Positions 38,038 through 47,572 of a DNA stretch of 64,000 nt are shown here, piece after piece. The notes beneath the pieces were generated by a model. That model worked only from the letters and a program-made list of their open reading frames with translations, did no database searches and was not told where the DNA came from. Position numbers and translations under genes: made by a program. The number at the start of each line of letters is the position of its first letter. The stretch's first letter is position 1. The stretch comes from Burkholderiaceae bacterium (GTDB lineage Bacteria > Pseudomonadota > Gammaproteobacteria > Burkholderiales > Burkholderiaceae_B). The DNA lies in contig JAMNXR010000012.1 in the NCBI GenBank assembly GCA_023653055.1, forward strand, positions 49,005-113,004, read 5' to 3'.

Positions 38038-38925
38038 ATGAGCTGGAACTTTGCCCTGATTTTGTTTATTGCCCTTGTGATCACGGGTGTGATCTGGTCG
38101 ATCGATACATTTCTTCTAAGAAAAAAACGTCTGGCGAATATGATGCAGGCGATTGCACTGGCTCGTCCAAGCTGGGCAGCATTGCCTGACGAAGAAAAGC
38201 ATAGCCGCGAAGCGCAGTTGCGCGCCGATCTCGGCAAGCAACCGTGGTGGGTGGAATATGGTGCGAGCTTTTTCCCCGTTATTTTGTTTGTGTTTGTATT
38301 GCGTTCTTTTATCGTTGAACCGTTTCGCATTCCTTCGGGCTCAATGTTGCCGACCTTGCAATCTGGCGACCTGATTTTGGTCAACAAGTTTTCCTATGGT
38401 TTGCGCTTACCTGTGCTAAATGAAAAAGTGATTGCGATCGGCGAGCCTGCGCGTGGTGACGTGATGGTGTTTCGCTACCCTGTCGATCCCGCTGTGGATT
38501 ACATCAAGCGCGTAGTCGGTTTGCCGGGTGATGAGGTAGCCTATCTGGATAAACGCCTCTATATCAATGGCAAAGAAGTGCCACGCAAGCGCGATGGCGA
38601 GTATTTTGAACCAGACCGTGTGGCATATACGGCACAATTCACAGAGTACCTTGGTGAGAAGCCTCATCAAATATTGCTGGATGAGCGAAGATGGCAGGAT
38701 TTAGGGCCAACTTCAAGCTTTCCGCATCGTGAAAAATGTGAATATTTGCGAAATGGCATGCGTTGCACCGTTCCAGCGGGTCTTTACTTTATGATGGGTG
38801 ACAATCGCGATAACAGCCTTGACAGTCGATTTTGGGGATTTGTCCCCGAGGCGAATATCGTGGGTAAAGCTTTCTTTATCTGGATGAATTTTGGAAACCT
38901 CGGCCGTATTGGTCCCTTCCATTAA
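38038..38925 (+). CDS. lepB: Signal peptidase I
   Basis: Inner-membrane protease that removes Sec and Tat signal peptides. The 295-residue protein has two N-terminal membrane helices (about 5-27 and 77-92). The catalytic dyad is Ser102 (RIPSGSMLPTL) and Lys157 (VDYIKRVVGLPGDEV). The box-E MMGDNRDNSLDSRFWGFV follows near 255. The lepA-lepB-rnc-era-recO order is conserved. Confidence 0.96.
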   Translation: MSWNFALILFIALVITGVIWSIDTFLLRKKRLANMMQAIALARPSWAALPDEEKHSREAQLRADLGKQPWWVEYGASFFPVILFVFVLRSFIVEPFRIPSGSMLPTLQSGDLILVNKFSYGLRLPVLNEKVIAIGEPARGDVMVFRYPVDPAVDYIKRVVGLPGDEVAYLDKRLYINGKEVPRKRDGEYFEPDRVAYTAQFTEYLGEKPHQILLDERRWQDLGPTSSFPHREKCEYLRNGMRCTVPAGLYFMMGDNRDNSLDSRFWGFVPEANIVGKAFFIWMNFGNLGRIGPFH

Positions 38926-38966
38926 GTTGTCCAGATCCTTGTCACCTGTTTTATGTCACTTGCTAA

Positions 38967-39725
38967 ATGCCCTTGTCCGCTCTTGAGACTTCGCTTGGAT
39001 ATCAGTTCGTTAAACCTGCTCTGCTTGAGCAGGCGCTAACACATCGTAGCCATGGCGCGCGACACAACGAGCGTCTTGAGTTTCTCGGTGATTCGGTGCT
39101 CAACATGTCTGTGGCTGCCTTGCTATTCAACCACTACGGGACACTCGACGAAGGTGACTTGTCGCGCGTCCGGGCCAATCTGGTCAAGCAGTCTTCGCTC
39201 GCCGACATTGCGCAAAAACTCGATTTGTCGAAATATCTCAGGCTAGGCGAGGGTGAACTCAAAAGCGGTGGCTTTAGACGACCATCGATATTGGCGGATA
39301 CATTTGAAGCTATTCTTGCGGCGGTGTACCTGGATGGTGGTTTTCTGGCGGCACAAGACTTGATCGAGCGTTTGTACAAGCCGATTTTGGCCAACGTGGA
39401 TCCCTTGACGCTTGGCAAGGATGCCAAGACCCTCCTCCAAGAGTTTTTGCAAAGCCACAAACTCGCCTTACCTTTATATAGTGTTGTCGCCACCCATGGT
39501 GCGGCACATAGCCAACAGTTTGAAGTCGAATGTTCGATCCCTTCGCTTGAGATCAAGGTCACAGCACCTGGCTCAAGCCGCCGGGCCGCAGAGCAGTCAG
39601 CCGCCAAGCTCGCACTAGAAGCTGCGGAGACCGCCAGTCCCACCCCAGTTAAAAAGCGTTCGACCCGGGCGCGCAAAACGGCACAATTAACGCTGCCGGT
39701 TGCGGTTGCTCAGGAACTTAAATGA
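38967..39725 (+). CDS. rnc: Ribonuclease III
   Basis: Double-strand RNA endonuclease for rRNA maturation. The 252-residue protein has the RNase III signature [12 protein letters not shown] (about 35-46), the second acidic site in [17 protein letters not shown] and a C-terminal dsRNA-binding domain ([17 protein letters not shown] onward). A 25-residue basic tail (KKRSTRARK) extends past the usual end. The stop overlaps era by four bases. Confidence 0.96.
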   Translation: MPLSALETSLGYQFVKPALLEQALTHRSHGARHNERLEFLGDSVLNMSVAALLFNHYGTLDEGDLSRVRANLVKQSSLADIAQKLDLSKYLRLGEGELKSGGFRRPSILADTFEAILAAVYLDGGFLAAQDLIERLYKPILANVDPLTLGKDAKTLLQEFLQSHKLALPLYSVVATHGAAHSQQFEVECSIPSLEIKVTAPGSSRRAAEQSAAKLALEAAETASPTPVKKRSTRARKTAQLTLPVAVAQELK

Positions 39726-40651
39726 CAGACACCATCAATACAACAGACTCCACGCCTCAATCAGAGGCTACGGCATACCGTTGCGGCTTTATCGCAGTAG
39801 TCGGACGTCCAAACGTTGGTAAATCAACACTGACGAATGCCTTGATTGGCAGCAAGATTTCGATTGTTTCCCGTAAGGCACAAACAACACGTCACCGCAT
39901 TCAGGGCGTGCTCACGCGTGAGCACGAGCAGTTTGTCTTTGTAGATACGCCAGGCTTTCAAACGCGCCACGGTGGTGCGATGAACAAGATGATGAACCGC
40001 GTTGTGACACAAACCCTAGCAGATGTCGACGTGGTGCTGTTTGTTGTCGAAGCGGGTAAATGGTCTCCAGGCGATGCCAAACTTTTATCTCTGTTGCACC
40101 ACCCAGAGCGTACGATTTTGGTGATTAGCAAAATCGACCAACTCAAAAATCGTGACGAGCTGTATCCGTTCGTTGCCAACATCGCCTCCCAATTCAAGTT
40201 TGATGCGGTGGTGCCCGTGAGTTCGACCAAACGACATCAGCTCGATCAATTGCTCGATGAGGTCGCTAAGCGCCTGCCAGAAAACGAAGCGTACTTTGAT
40301 GCGGATACGCTAACCGATCGGCCGATCCGTTTTATTGCAGCTGAATTGATTCGCGAGAAAATTTTCCGTTTAGTGGGCGACGAACTTCCTTATGGTTGCA
40401 CGGTGGTCATTGAACAGTGGGAAGAGACGGAAAAAGGCGCGCATATCAATGCGTGTGTGATTGTCGAGCGAGATAGCCATCGCCCCATTTTGCTGGGTGC
40501 AGGTGGTAACCATATGAAACGGATTGCGTCCGAGGCGCGTCAGGATATGGCCAAGCTGATGGACAAACCCGTTCACCTTGAGGTCTATATCAAGGTCCGC
40601 AAGGGTTGGGCTGAAAAAGAAAGCAGCCTGCGCGATTTAGGATATGAGTAG
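39722..40651 (+). CDS. era: GTPase Era
   Basis: Ribosome-assembly GTPase binding 16S rRNA. The 309-residue protein has G1 [13 protein letters not shown]2 TTRHRIQG, G3 DTPGF and G4 SKIDQL. A C-terminal KH domain follows, with [20 protein letters not shown], where the second residue of the usual GKGG is Ala. The N-terminal 15 residues are Thr/Ser-rich and not conserved. The 3' end overlaps recO by eight bases. Confidence 0.96.
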   Translation: MTDTINTTDSTPQSEATAYRCGFIAVVGRPNVGKSTLTNALIGSKISIVSRKAQTTRHRIQGVLTREHEQFVFVDTPGFQTRHGGAMNKMMNRVVTQTLADVDVVLFVVEAGKWSPGDAKLLSLLHHPERTILVISKIDQLKNRDELYPFVANIASQFKFDAVVPVSSTKRHQLDQLLDEVAKRLPENEAYFDADTLTDRPIRFIAAELIREKIFRLVGDELPYGCTVVIEQWEETEKGAHINACVIVERDSHRPILLGAGGNHMKRIASEARQDMAKLMDKPVHLEVYIKVRKGWAEKESSLRDLGYE

Positions 40652-41246
40652 ACGAGTCCTTCGGGTTCTCGAGACGCCGGGCTACGTGTTGCATGCAACA
40701 GCCTGGCGTGAAACCTCTCTGATTGTTCAAGCGTTCTCCAGAGACCACGGATGGGTCAGTATGGTCGCTAAGGGTGCCAAACGACCCCATTCGGTCCTGC
40801 GGCCTGCGCTGTCCGTTTTTCAGCCCTTGTTATTGTCCTGGACAGGTGCTGGTGAGATTAAAACGCTCATGCGGGCCGAGTGTGCAGGTGTTCATGCCTT
40901 GCCTGGTGCGGCCTTGATGTCGTGTTGGTACATGAACGAATTACTCTTTCGCTTGCTCCCCCGCGAAGATCCTCATCCTGGTTTGTTTGATGCCTACGTG
41001 ATCGCCCTGCAACAGCTGGCTGCAGGCCAGTCGGCGGTGGGTGCATTACGACGTTTTGAGTGGATTTTGCTTAAAGAGACGGGGTATGGCCTTGATGCTG
41101 AGGCACCAGACTTTGACGATCCACAGGGTGAGCCCGCCCTGCGCGCGAGCTTGCGTGAGCGCTTGTCGGAGCACTTGGCGGGCCGCCCATTGACGACTCG
41201 CCAAGTATTGGTCGCGTTACAGCGCTTTCAGCCTGCGAAAACTTAA
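40644..41246 (+). CDS. recO: DNA repair protein RecO (short form)
   Basis: Recombination mediator of the RecFOR pathway. The 200-residue protein has the N-terminal OB fold (PGYVLHATAWRETSLIVQAFSRDHG split near 11-36, then MVAKGAKRP) and the helical domain with ALPGAALMSCWYMNELLFRLLPREDPHPGLF. The usual length is about 235-245; the shortfall maps between GYGLDAEAPDF and DDPQGEPALR, the region that normally holds an extra loop, with the frame kept. It overlaps era and is the last core gene before the accessory region. Confidence 0.93.
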   Translation: MSRRVLRVLETPGYVLHATAWRETSLIVQAFSRDHGWVSMVAKGAKRPHSVLRPALSVFQPLLLSWTGAGEIKTLMRAECAGVHALPGAALMSCWYMNELLFRLLPREDPHPGLFDAYVIALQQLAAGQSAVGALRRFEWILLKETGYGLDAEAPDFDDPQGEPALRASLRERLSEHLAGRPLTTRQVLVALQRFQPAKT

Positions 41247-41250
41247 AGCA

Positions 41251-42309
41251 CTACGCGGTCAGTACGGCTCGGCCTGTGACTTTGCCTTGACGTAACGACG
41301 TCAACACCTTGTCTGCATCGGCAAGGGGGTGTTTATGCACAGGGATGGGCGTGATCTTGTTGTCTTTGACGAGCTGTAGGAGTTCTTTGAGCTCGTCCAG
41401 AGAGCCGGTATAGCTACCAAGAATCTGAAGGGCTTTCATCGGAATAAAGGCAATCGGCCAGGAAGCACCGCCGCCAAATAAACCAACAATGACAAGCTTG
41501 CCCCCCTTGATGAGGATGTCAAAGCCCAAGGATGTCGTGGCAGGTGCCCCCACCAGATCGATCATCGCTTGCACCATTTTGCCGCCATTGGCTTGGATGA
41601 TTTGTTGCGCAGCATCCGGTGCAGCACCGTCCACTACCGCGAGTGCACCTGCTTGGAGGGCTGCCTGACGTTTAGCGGGGTCGATATCTACCACAATGGC
41701 ACCCACACCATTTAAAGCCTTGACCAAGGCCAGACACATCAGCCCCAATCCCCCTGCGCCCATAATCACGATAGGGTGTTTTTGATAGATGTTGGCACCA
41801 ACTTTGTTGAGGGCACTGTAAGTGGTCAGGCCTGAGCATGCATAAGGGGCGATCTCAGCCGGGTCCAAGTCACCGATATCGATGAGGTAACGTGGGTGCG
41901 GCACCAACAGGTGATCGGCGTAGCCGCCTGGTCGCTGCACACCGAGATATTGCGGACTAGAGCAATGATTTTCGAGGCCGTCCAAGCAGGCTGGGCATTG
42001 GCGACAACCAATCCATGGATAGACCAGGTAGTTGCGACCTTTTTCAACCCCCGTCGCCTCAGGACCCAACGCGACAACAGTGCCTGCAGTCTCATGCCCC
42101 ATTGTCATCGGTAACTTGATACCACGATCTTTGAGTAAAAGGCTGCGTCCATTGCCGAGGTCGTAGCTACCTTCCCAAAAGTGGATATCGCTATGGCAGA
42201 CGCCCGCGGCGCGCACTTGTACCAAGACTTGTGTGCCTGTTGGCGTGGGCGTTTCCATTTCCATTAAACCAAGCGGTTCTTTGAAATTCATGACGCAATA
42301 ACATTTCAT
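41251..42309 (-). CDS. Zinc-dependent alcohol dehydrogenase (MDR family)
   Basis: NAD(P)-dependent alcohol/aldehyde oxidoreductase, 352 residues from ATG 42309 behind AGGAG. Catalytic zinc ligands are Cys38 (AGVCHSD) and the His/Glu in MGHETAGTVV. The structural zinc lobe CRQCPACLDGLENHC (C-x2-C-x2-C-x7-C) and the Rossmann motif GAGGLGLM are intact. Closest in style to bacterial class-I-like ADHs for primary or aromatic alcohols; the substrate is unknown. It ends a five-gene minus-strand operon starting at 47415, right after the ThDP enzyme, whose aldehyde product it could reduce or whose alcohol substrate it could oxidise. Confidence 0.9.
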   Translation of the reverse strand: MKCYCVMNFKEPLGLMEMETPTPTGTQVLVQVRAAGVCHSDIHFWEGSYDLGNGRSLLLKDRGIKLPMTMGHETAGTVVALGPEATGVEKGRNYLVYPWIGCRQCPACLDGLENHCSSPQYLGVQRPGGYADHLLVPHPRYLIDIGDLDPAEIAPYACSGLTTYSALNKVGANIYQKHPIVIMGAGGLGLMCLALVKALNGVGAIVVDIDPAKRQAALQAGALAVVDGAAPDAAQQIIQANGGKMVQAMIDLVGAPATTSLGFDILIKGGKLVIVGLFGGGASWPIAFIPMKALQILGSYTGSLDELKELLQLVKDNKITPIPVHKHPLADADKVLTSLRQGKVTGRAVLTA

Positions 42310-42337
42310 ATTTAAAGCTCCTGTCGTGCTGTCGTCT

Positions 42338-43900
42338 TTACATGACCAGTTCAATTAGACGGGGACCTTTTTCTTTGGCCGCAATGCGCAACGCATCCGC
42401 AAAGCCCTCAAGCGTATTGACTTGCACGCCCGGGACACCATGTCCGCGCGCGATCGACACCCAGTCCAAAAATGGCTGATCCAGATCAAGCATACGGCGT
42501 GCGTTATCACCGGCCTCGGGTCCACCCATATTGGCGAGTTCGCCACGCAAGATTTTGTAAGAGCGATTGGCAAAAATCACGACCGTGACGTCAAGATTTT
42601 CACGGGCCATCGACCACAGACCCTGCACGGTATACATCGCACTACCATCGCCTAAAAAGGCAAAGACCTTGCGCTCGGGGCAGGCCACCGCAGCACCAAC
42701 GGCCGCAGACATTCCCCACCCAATCGCCCCACCTGTGATGTCAATGCAGTCATGGGGGGCGGCTTGCGGCGTCACTTTTGCAAACTGTCGTCCAGTCGTG
42801 ACCGCCTCATCTACCATGATGGCGTTTTCTGGCATGAGTGCGGCAATCACCGTTCCAATATGCTCAACTAAAGGCGCGCCGGTCGGTAAGTCTGTGATGA
42901 TCGGGCCCGTGGACAACTCAGCCGGAGCGGTATTTTGCGCGCCAAGTGCATCAACGAGTGCTTGTAAGCTTGCTTCGATATCGTGTGTCAGCGTGGCCAG
43001 CGTGTGGACTTCGCAATCAGGTTGCTTAATCATACGTGGCTTGTTTGGATAGGCAAAAAACGCCACTGGTGGTGCACTACCAACCAAGACCAAGTGCTTG
43101 GTGTCCTTGAGCATGGCGACCGCGCCATCGACTGGGAAAGGCAGTGGCGTGATGTTGACGCGACCTCGCCCACGTTCCATGCGCGGGTTACGTGGCTCAG
43201 AGGCAAGTTTACAACCTGTATGCGCAGCAATTTTTCCGGCGAGCGTGGCTTCGCGTGCCCGTAAGGCGCGACCACCCAGCAATAGTGTGGTGGCTTCAGC
43301 CGTTTTGCGATTGGATAATAAGCGGGCGAGGGCGACGATTGTCTCTGTCAGTGGCGCCGCAGCCGTCTGCGCGGGTGCGGTAGAGTAGCGACCCGGATCA
43401 GAGGGTTCCCAGGCGCAATTCGCGGGGAGAACCAGCGTCGCGATGCGTCCAGGTGTGCTGCGTGCCTGAGAGATCGCCTCAGCAGTATCCAGAGGCGCCG
43501 CTGCAGCCGACATGGTGGTCTTGACCCAGTTGGACATCGGGCGCGCCACGGCTTCTACGTCAGAGTTCAGGGGCGCATTGTTGTGGATGTGATCCCAGGC
43601 GTGTTGACCGACAATATTGACCATCCCGGAGTAGGCGCGTTTAGCGTTGTGAATGTTTGCAAGCGCGTTACCTAAACCTGGCCCGAGATGCAACAGCGTT
43701 GCGGCAGGCTTTTCTGCCATCCGGTAGTAGCCATCCGCCGCACCACTCGCGACACCTTCGAACAATCCCAGCACGCAGCGCATACCTGGCGCGCGGTCTA
43801 AGGCTGAGACAAAGTGCATCTCTGAGGTACCGGGATTGGCAAAACATACATCAACGTCGCCTGCAAGCAGGGTGTGAACCATTGCTTCTGAACCATTCAT
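42338..43900 (-). CDS. Thiamine-diphosphate-dependent enzyme, acetolactate synthase/decarboxylase-like
   Basis: 520-residue ThDP enzyme. The activating Glu48 (GLFEGVASGAADGY), the PYR-domain GPGLGNALANIHNA and the ThDP/Mg motif GDGSAMYTVQGLWSMA ending in NRSY are present. It looks like the acetolactate-synthase-large-subunit-like group found next to acyl-CoA dehydrogenases in Burkholderiales. No regulatory small subunit (ilvN type) is nearby and the setting is catabolic, so true acetolactate synthesis for valine is unlikely. A 2-oxo-acid decarboxylase or carboligase is a better guess. Coupled between acyl-CoA dehydrogenase (2-bp gap) and ADH. Confidence 0.82.
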   Translation of the reverse strand: MNGSEAMVHTLLAGDVDVCFANPGTSEMHFVSALDRAPGMRCVLGLFEGVASGAADGYYRMAEKPAATLLHLGPGLGNALANIHNAKRAYSGMVNIVGQHAWDHIHNNAPLNSDVEAVARPMSNWVKTTMSAAAAPLDTAEAISQARSTPGRIATLVLPANCAWEPSDPGRYSTAPAQTAAAPLTETIVALARLLSNRKTAEATTLLLGGRALRAREATLAGKIAAHTGCKLASEPRNPRMERGRGRVNITPLPFPVDGAVAMLKDTKHLVLVGSAPPVAFFAYPNKPRMIKQPDCEVHTLATLTHDIEASLQALVDALGAQNTAPAELSTGPIITDLPTGAPLVEHIGTVIAALMPENAIMVDEAVTTGRQFAKVTPQAAPHDCIDITGGAIGWGMSAAVGAAVACPERKVFAFLGDGSAMYTVQGLWSMARENLDVTVVIFANRSYKILRGELANMGGPEAGDNARRMLDLDQPFLDWVSIARGHGVPGVQVNTLEGFADALRIAAKEKGPRLIELVM

Positions 43901-43902
43901 TT

Positions 43903-45075
43903 TTATACCCCTCCAGTTTTGTTTTTCATTGTTTCACGCGCGATGATGACCTGTTGAACTTCGGTCGCACCTTCGTAAATGCGTAATGCTCTGATTTCAC
44001 GATACAACATTTCCATGGGATGGCCGACTTTGACACCCAGGCCACCATGTAACTGGACGCAGCGATCAATCACGCGTTGGGCGGACTCTGTCGCGTACAT
44101 TTTTGCCATGGCGGCTGATTTGGTGGTACGTTGCCTGAGTACGTCGCGCTCCCACGCTGCACGATAGATGAGTAAGGTTGAAGCATCGATTTCTGTACTC
44201 ATTTCACCAATCGCAGCCTGTGTGATTTGTAGATCAGCGAGCGTGGCGCCAAACATCGGACGTGAGGTAGCACGTGCGATACCCATGTCTAGAGCGGCTT
44301 CGGCAAAGCCCAATGCAGCGGCGCCGACCGAGGCACGAAATACATCGAGATTATGCATGGCGACTTTGAAACCTTTGCCTGCGTCGCCGATACGCTGGCT
44401 GACAGGGATGTCGCAATCGGTAAAGGTGAGTGTGCCAATCGGGTGCGGGGCGCACACATCAAAACGTTCAGTGACTCTTAATCCTGGCGTGTTGGCATCC
44501 ACGACAAAGGCCGTGACACCATCGGCCTCATCATTCTCAACCTGAGCAAAAACGGTATAAAAGTCTGCGATGTCAGCATTTGAAATCCAAGTCTTGACAC
44601 CGTTGAGCCGATATCCTTGATTGGTGCGCGTCGCACGCGTGGTCATTGCCGCCACATCTGAGCCCGCGTCGGGTTCAGAAAGTGCAAAGGCCGCCAGCAT
44701 TTTTCCGCAGGCCACATGGGGCAAGTATTTTTGCTTGAGTGCCTCCGAACCGAATAGTGAGATCGGGCCGCTCCCCAGCCCCTGCATCACAAACGCAAAG
44801 TCCGCCAGGCCGTCGTAATAGCCGAGTGCCTGACGCATTAGACAGAGATTGCGGGAGTCGAGTTCTTTGAGTGCGCCGCCATACTCTGCAGGAACACAAT
44901 AACGTAACCAGCCTGCATCGCCCAATTGTCGAGTGAGTTTCACGCAGTGTTCGTCGACGTTGCCAGTATGTACGCGATTGGTCAGTGCTGCGGCAGACCA
45001 CGCTTTGATATCTGCATACAGCGCGCGGTGGCTGTCATCGAAAAACGGTAACTTCAATGAGTCAGGGTTAAACAT
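43903..45075 (-). CDS. Acyl-CoA dehydrogenase
   Basis: FAD enzyme introducing an alpha,beta double bond in an acyl-CoA, 390 residues, full length. Family motifs are FALSEPDAGSDVAAMTTRA (FAD contact), WISNADIADFYTVFAQ, and the C-terminal CVQLHGGLGVKVGHPMEMLYREIRALRIYEGATEVQQ, of which YEGATEVQ contains the usual Glu-containing site. Chain-length preference cannot be read. It lies between the GntR regulator (1-bp gap) and the ThDP enzyme. Confidence 0.92.
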   Translation of the reverse strand: MFNPDSLKLPFFDDSHRALYADIKAWSAAALTNRVHTGNVDEHCVKLTRQLGDAGWLRYCVPAEYGGALKELDSRNLCLMRQALGYYDGLADFAFVMQGLGSGPISLFGSEALKQKYLPHVACGKMLAAFALSEPDAGSDVAAMTTRATRTNQGYRLNGVKTWISNADIADFYTVFAQVENDEADGVTAFVVDANTPGLRVTERFDVCAPHPIGTLTFTDCDIPVSQRIGDAGKGFKVAMHNLDVFRASVGAAALGFAEAALDMGIARATSRPMFGATLADLQITQAAIGEMSTEIDASTLLIYRAAWERDVLRQRTTKSAAMAKMYATESAQRVIDRCVQLHGGLGVKVGHPMEMLYREIRALRIYEGATEVQQVIIARETMKNKTGGV

Positions 45076-45076
45076 A

Positions 45077-45823
45077 TCAACAATTTCCTAAGAGATCAAA
45101 TTTCATCTGGACGTAGCGCGTTGGAATCTCTAAGCGCGCAAAATACACAACGTTGTCCTTGACGCAAGCGTAGCGGCGTAGCTCAGCTACCGGGGCAGAC
45201 AAAGGCAGATGCAAGGCTTCAGCCGAGTCCGCACCTGCTTCGATAATAGTCAGTAACTGTTCCGCATGGGTCAACGTTTCACCATGTAATTCATCCAGCA
45301 CAGGCGCAATGGTGGAATGTCGGAAACGTGCAGGATGCTGCCGATAGATGTCACGGTCGAGATACACCTCGGTGTAGCAAAACGGACCGGAAGCGGTCGT
45401 GTGAATACGTCGCAGATATTGAAAGCGCCCGCTGGTGGCGTACGGACATTCCATCCCTAGCAGTGGAAGCGGAACATCAGCATTGGACTCCATCAAGGTC
45501 GTAGTGCCAAGCGCTTTGGAGAGTGCAACAGTGTCAGCCCACGTTTTTGGGAGGGTGAGCTTGTGCGTCTCTGGAATGTCCTCATTGACATACGTGCCTG
45601 AGCCTCTGGAGCGGTGGATCAAGCCCTCGCGTTCTAATAAACCAAAGGCCTGTCTGACGGTTGCGCGTGAGACGCCTAAGGTGTCGACCAGCGACTCCAG
45701 GGCTGGGACTTGATGGCCACGCGGCCAGACGCCGCGTTCGATATTACGCCGCACGATCGCGGCCACCTGCAGGTACAAGGGCTGTGGACTTCTCGCATAG
45801 AGGAGGCCGGGCGCTTGTTTCAT
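45077..45823 (-). CDS. GntR family transcriptional regulator (HutC/UTRA type)
   Basis: 248-residue regulator. The N-terminal winged helix has PLYLQVAAIVRRNIERGVW, ALESLVDTLGVSRATVRQAF and EREGLIHRSRGSGTYV, the HutC-type HTH. The C-terminal UTRA ligand domain includes FCYTEVYLDRDIY, and the protein ends YFARLEIPTRYVQMKFDLLGNC. It sits inside the operon it probably controls, overlapping the upstream ligase by four bases. Likely ligand: a pathway intermediate such as an acyl-CoA or organic acid (inference). Candidate operators are the inverted repeats at 47460-47490. Confidence 0.93.
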   Translation of the reverse strand: MKQAPGLLYARSPQPLYLQVAAIVRRNIERGVWPRGHQVPALESLVDTLGVSRATVRQAFGLLEREGLIHRSRGSGTYVNEDIPETHKLTLPKTWADTVALSKALGTTTLMESNADVPLPLLGMECPYATSGRFQYLRRIHTTASGPFCYTEVYLDRDIYRQHPARFRHSTIAPVLDELHGETLTHAEQLLTIIEAGADSAEALHLPLSAPVAELRRYACVKDNVVYFARLEIPTRYVQMKFDLLGNC

Positions 45824-47415
45824 GCGTGTGTGGCCAAAAGAACATCCGCCATTTCGCGCAATTTATTTTTTTGGATTTTGACTGCGTTGGCGCTTTCGAC
45901 CGAAGGGAAAACTGACACGACTTCAAAGCGCACGGGCACCTTGTAGCCTGCCATCAGGCGCTTACATGCCAGCGTCCATCCCGCTGAATCGGCTTGTGCC
46001 CCATCTTTCAATATTACAAAAGCAACCGGCAAAATTTTGGTGCCTAGGGTTCCACCCACGACCTGACAGGCTTTAACACCTGGGAGCTGTTCAACAGCCT
46101 GTTCGATTTCAGCTGGGTTGACGAGAAAGCCAGAGAGTCGCATGGAGTCACCCATGCGCGTTTGAAAAACAAACTGGCGTTCACTGACGGCGTAGCCGAG
46201 ATCGCCAGTTTTGAAAAAACCGTCAGCGGTGATGGCACGCGCGGTTGCCTCGGGCTGGTCGAGATAGCCCACCATACGGCTGGGGCTGAAAATTTCGATT
46301 TCGCCGGACTCGCCTTGTTTCAAAACTTGTCCTGTCTCAGGATCTGAGGTCCTCACACGGGCTTCAGGGTGAATCAGTTGTCCACCGGACAGGTAGCGCA
46401 CACTGACATCCCCTTGCGTTGCCTCAGTTGGCTGTGCGGCGACCAAAGCCTGTAGTTCACTTGACCCGTAAAGTCCGGTCAGTTCGACGCCATTGCGCTC
46501 TGCTTGTTCGAGCAAGCTATTAATCGCAGGAGAAAAACTAGCAAAGCCAAATAATTTGCAGCTTTCAAAGTCCGAGGCAGACTGGGCTGTTTCGAAAAGT
46601 TTCAAAATAGATTCGTTATTTGCATAGGTATGCGTGACGCGATGCTTACGGATTTGCGCAAGCGTACTGTTCGTATCGGATACGGGTTCGCTGACGGTTG
46701 TGCACCCCGTCACGAGTCCTCCGGTCAGTGTGGCAAACCCAAAGGCACCGCAAAAGGGTGCGCTCGCCAAAATACGACTTTCAGCGTCATAGCCATACAC
46801 CTGTTGCATCACTTCGCCGTGCTTGATCAATGTTGCCTGATCATGCAGAACAAATTTGGGTAGCGATGTCGTCCCGGAGGTCGTAAAGCAGAGTACGCCC
46901 GCATTACCAAAGGCAGGGGGAGGCGCGCAAGGTGTCTCAAGCAAGGCGTTGTAACCCAATACCTTGTAGCCGCGTGCCGCAATGGCTTGCGTGGCAGCGC
47001 TCTGTGTATCGCCAAGCGTGATAACGGCGCGCAAGCGCGACAAGACTTCTTTGGGGACGTCAGCCAAAATGTCCGCAAACGCAATTCCTTTGAAATCGGG
47101 CCACATCAAAAGCCAGTCGGCTTTACCACGGCCGACAATATCTGCGACTTCTTGGCTACGAAAGCGTGTGTTGACAGCCAGTACAGTGGCGCCGAGATGG
47201 GCGCATGCTAAAAATGTTTGTAACCATGCCAGGCAGTTCGGTAACCAGACCGCCACCCGATCATTTGGCCCTATGCCCAATTCGGCAAGATTGCCGGCTA
47301 GTTGCAGGGACTGCGTATGTAACGCGGCAAAACTGGTGGGAACATCCTGATCGATGAGTGCTGGGTGCTGACCATGGCTTTGGGCCAGTGCGGCCATGCG
47401 TTCGTAAAAAAACAT
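45820..47415 (-). CDS. AMP-dependent acyl-CoA synthetase/ligase
   Basis: ANL-family ligase, 531 residues from ATG 47415 behind GAGGCAAACA. The P-loop motif reads FTTSGTTSLPKF (usual TSGTTGxPKG, so a variant). Motif GLYGSSELQ stands in for the YGxTE motif, and the hinge-like GDLGYAVSERQFVFQTRMGD is followed by the C-terminal catalytic-Lys region NAVKIQKNKLREMA. It activates a carboxylic acid to its CoA thioester; the acid is unknown. First gene of the minus-strand operon, divergent from a Bug receptor gene. Confidence 0.88.
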   Translation of the reverse strand: MFFYERMAALAQSHGQHPALIDQDVPTSFAALHTQSLQLAGNLAELGIGPNDRVAVWLPNCLAWLQTFLACAHLGATVLAVNTRFRSQEVADIVGRGKADWLLMWPDFKGIAFADILADVPKEVLSRLRAVITLGDTQSAATQAIAARGYKVLGYNALLETPCAPPPAFGNAGVLCFTTSGTTSLPKFVLHDQATLIKHGEVMQQVYGYDAESRILASAPFCGAFGFATLTGGLVTGCTTVSEPVSDTNSTLAQIRKHRVTHTYANNESILKLFETAQSASDFESCKLFGFASFSPAINSLLEQAERNGVELTGLYGSSELQALVAAQPTEATQGDVSVRYLSGGQLIHPEARVRTSDPETGQVLKQGESGEIEIFSPSRMVGYLDQPEATARAITADGFFKTGDLGYAVSERQFVFQTRMGDSMRLSGFLVNPAEIEQAVEQLPGVKACQVVGGTLGTKILPVAFVILKDGAQADSAGWTLACKRLMAGYKVPVRFEVVSVFPSVESANAVKIQKNKLREMADVLLATHA

Positions 47416-47459
47416 TGTTTGCCTCGGATGGACTTTGTGCAGCAATAGACTGTGTACTG

Positions 47460-47490
47460 CTATAGTGATTAAATAGAACTATTACTATAG
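47460..47490. promoter_or_regulatory. Candidate GntR operator in the ligase/Bug divergent region
   Basis: CTATAGTGAT (47460-47469) and ATTACTATAG (47481-47490) are inverted repeats with one mismatch and an 11-bp gap. A second palindrome AATAG-AA-CTATT (47472-47483) overlaps it. It sits between the two start codons, where the operon's GntR protein would be expected to bind; this is not proven. Confidence 0.45.
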
Positions 47491-47516
47491 TACTTATTTA
47501 CGTACTTTTGATTTAA

Positions 47517-47551
47517 GTTTTTCATATGAAAAACGCCTCATCGAAGGCGTT
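47517..47551 (+). promoter_or_regulatory. Palindrome and hairpin in the Bug gene leader
   Basis: A perfect 18-bp palindrome (GTTTTTCAT/ATGAAAAAC, 47517-47534) is followed by a 7-bp stem (AACGCCT 47532-47538 with AGGCGTT 47545-47551, 6-nt loop) ending 21 bases before the ATG. These could be an operator and an mRNA structure near the ribosome site. Confidence 0.45.
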
Positions 47552-47572
47552 CATCTACAGGAGCAAGATCTA

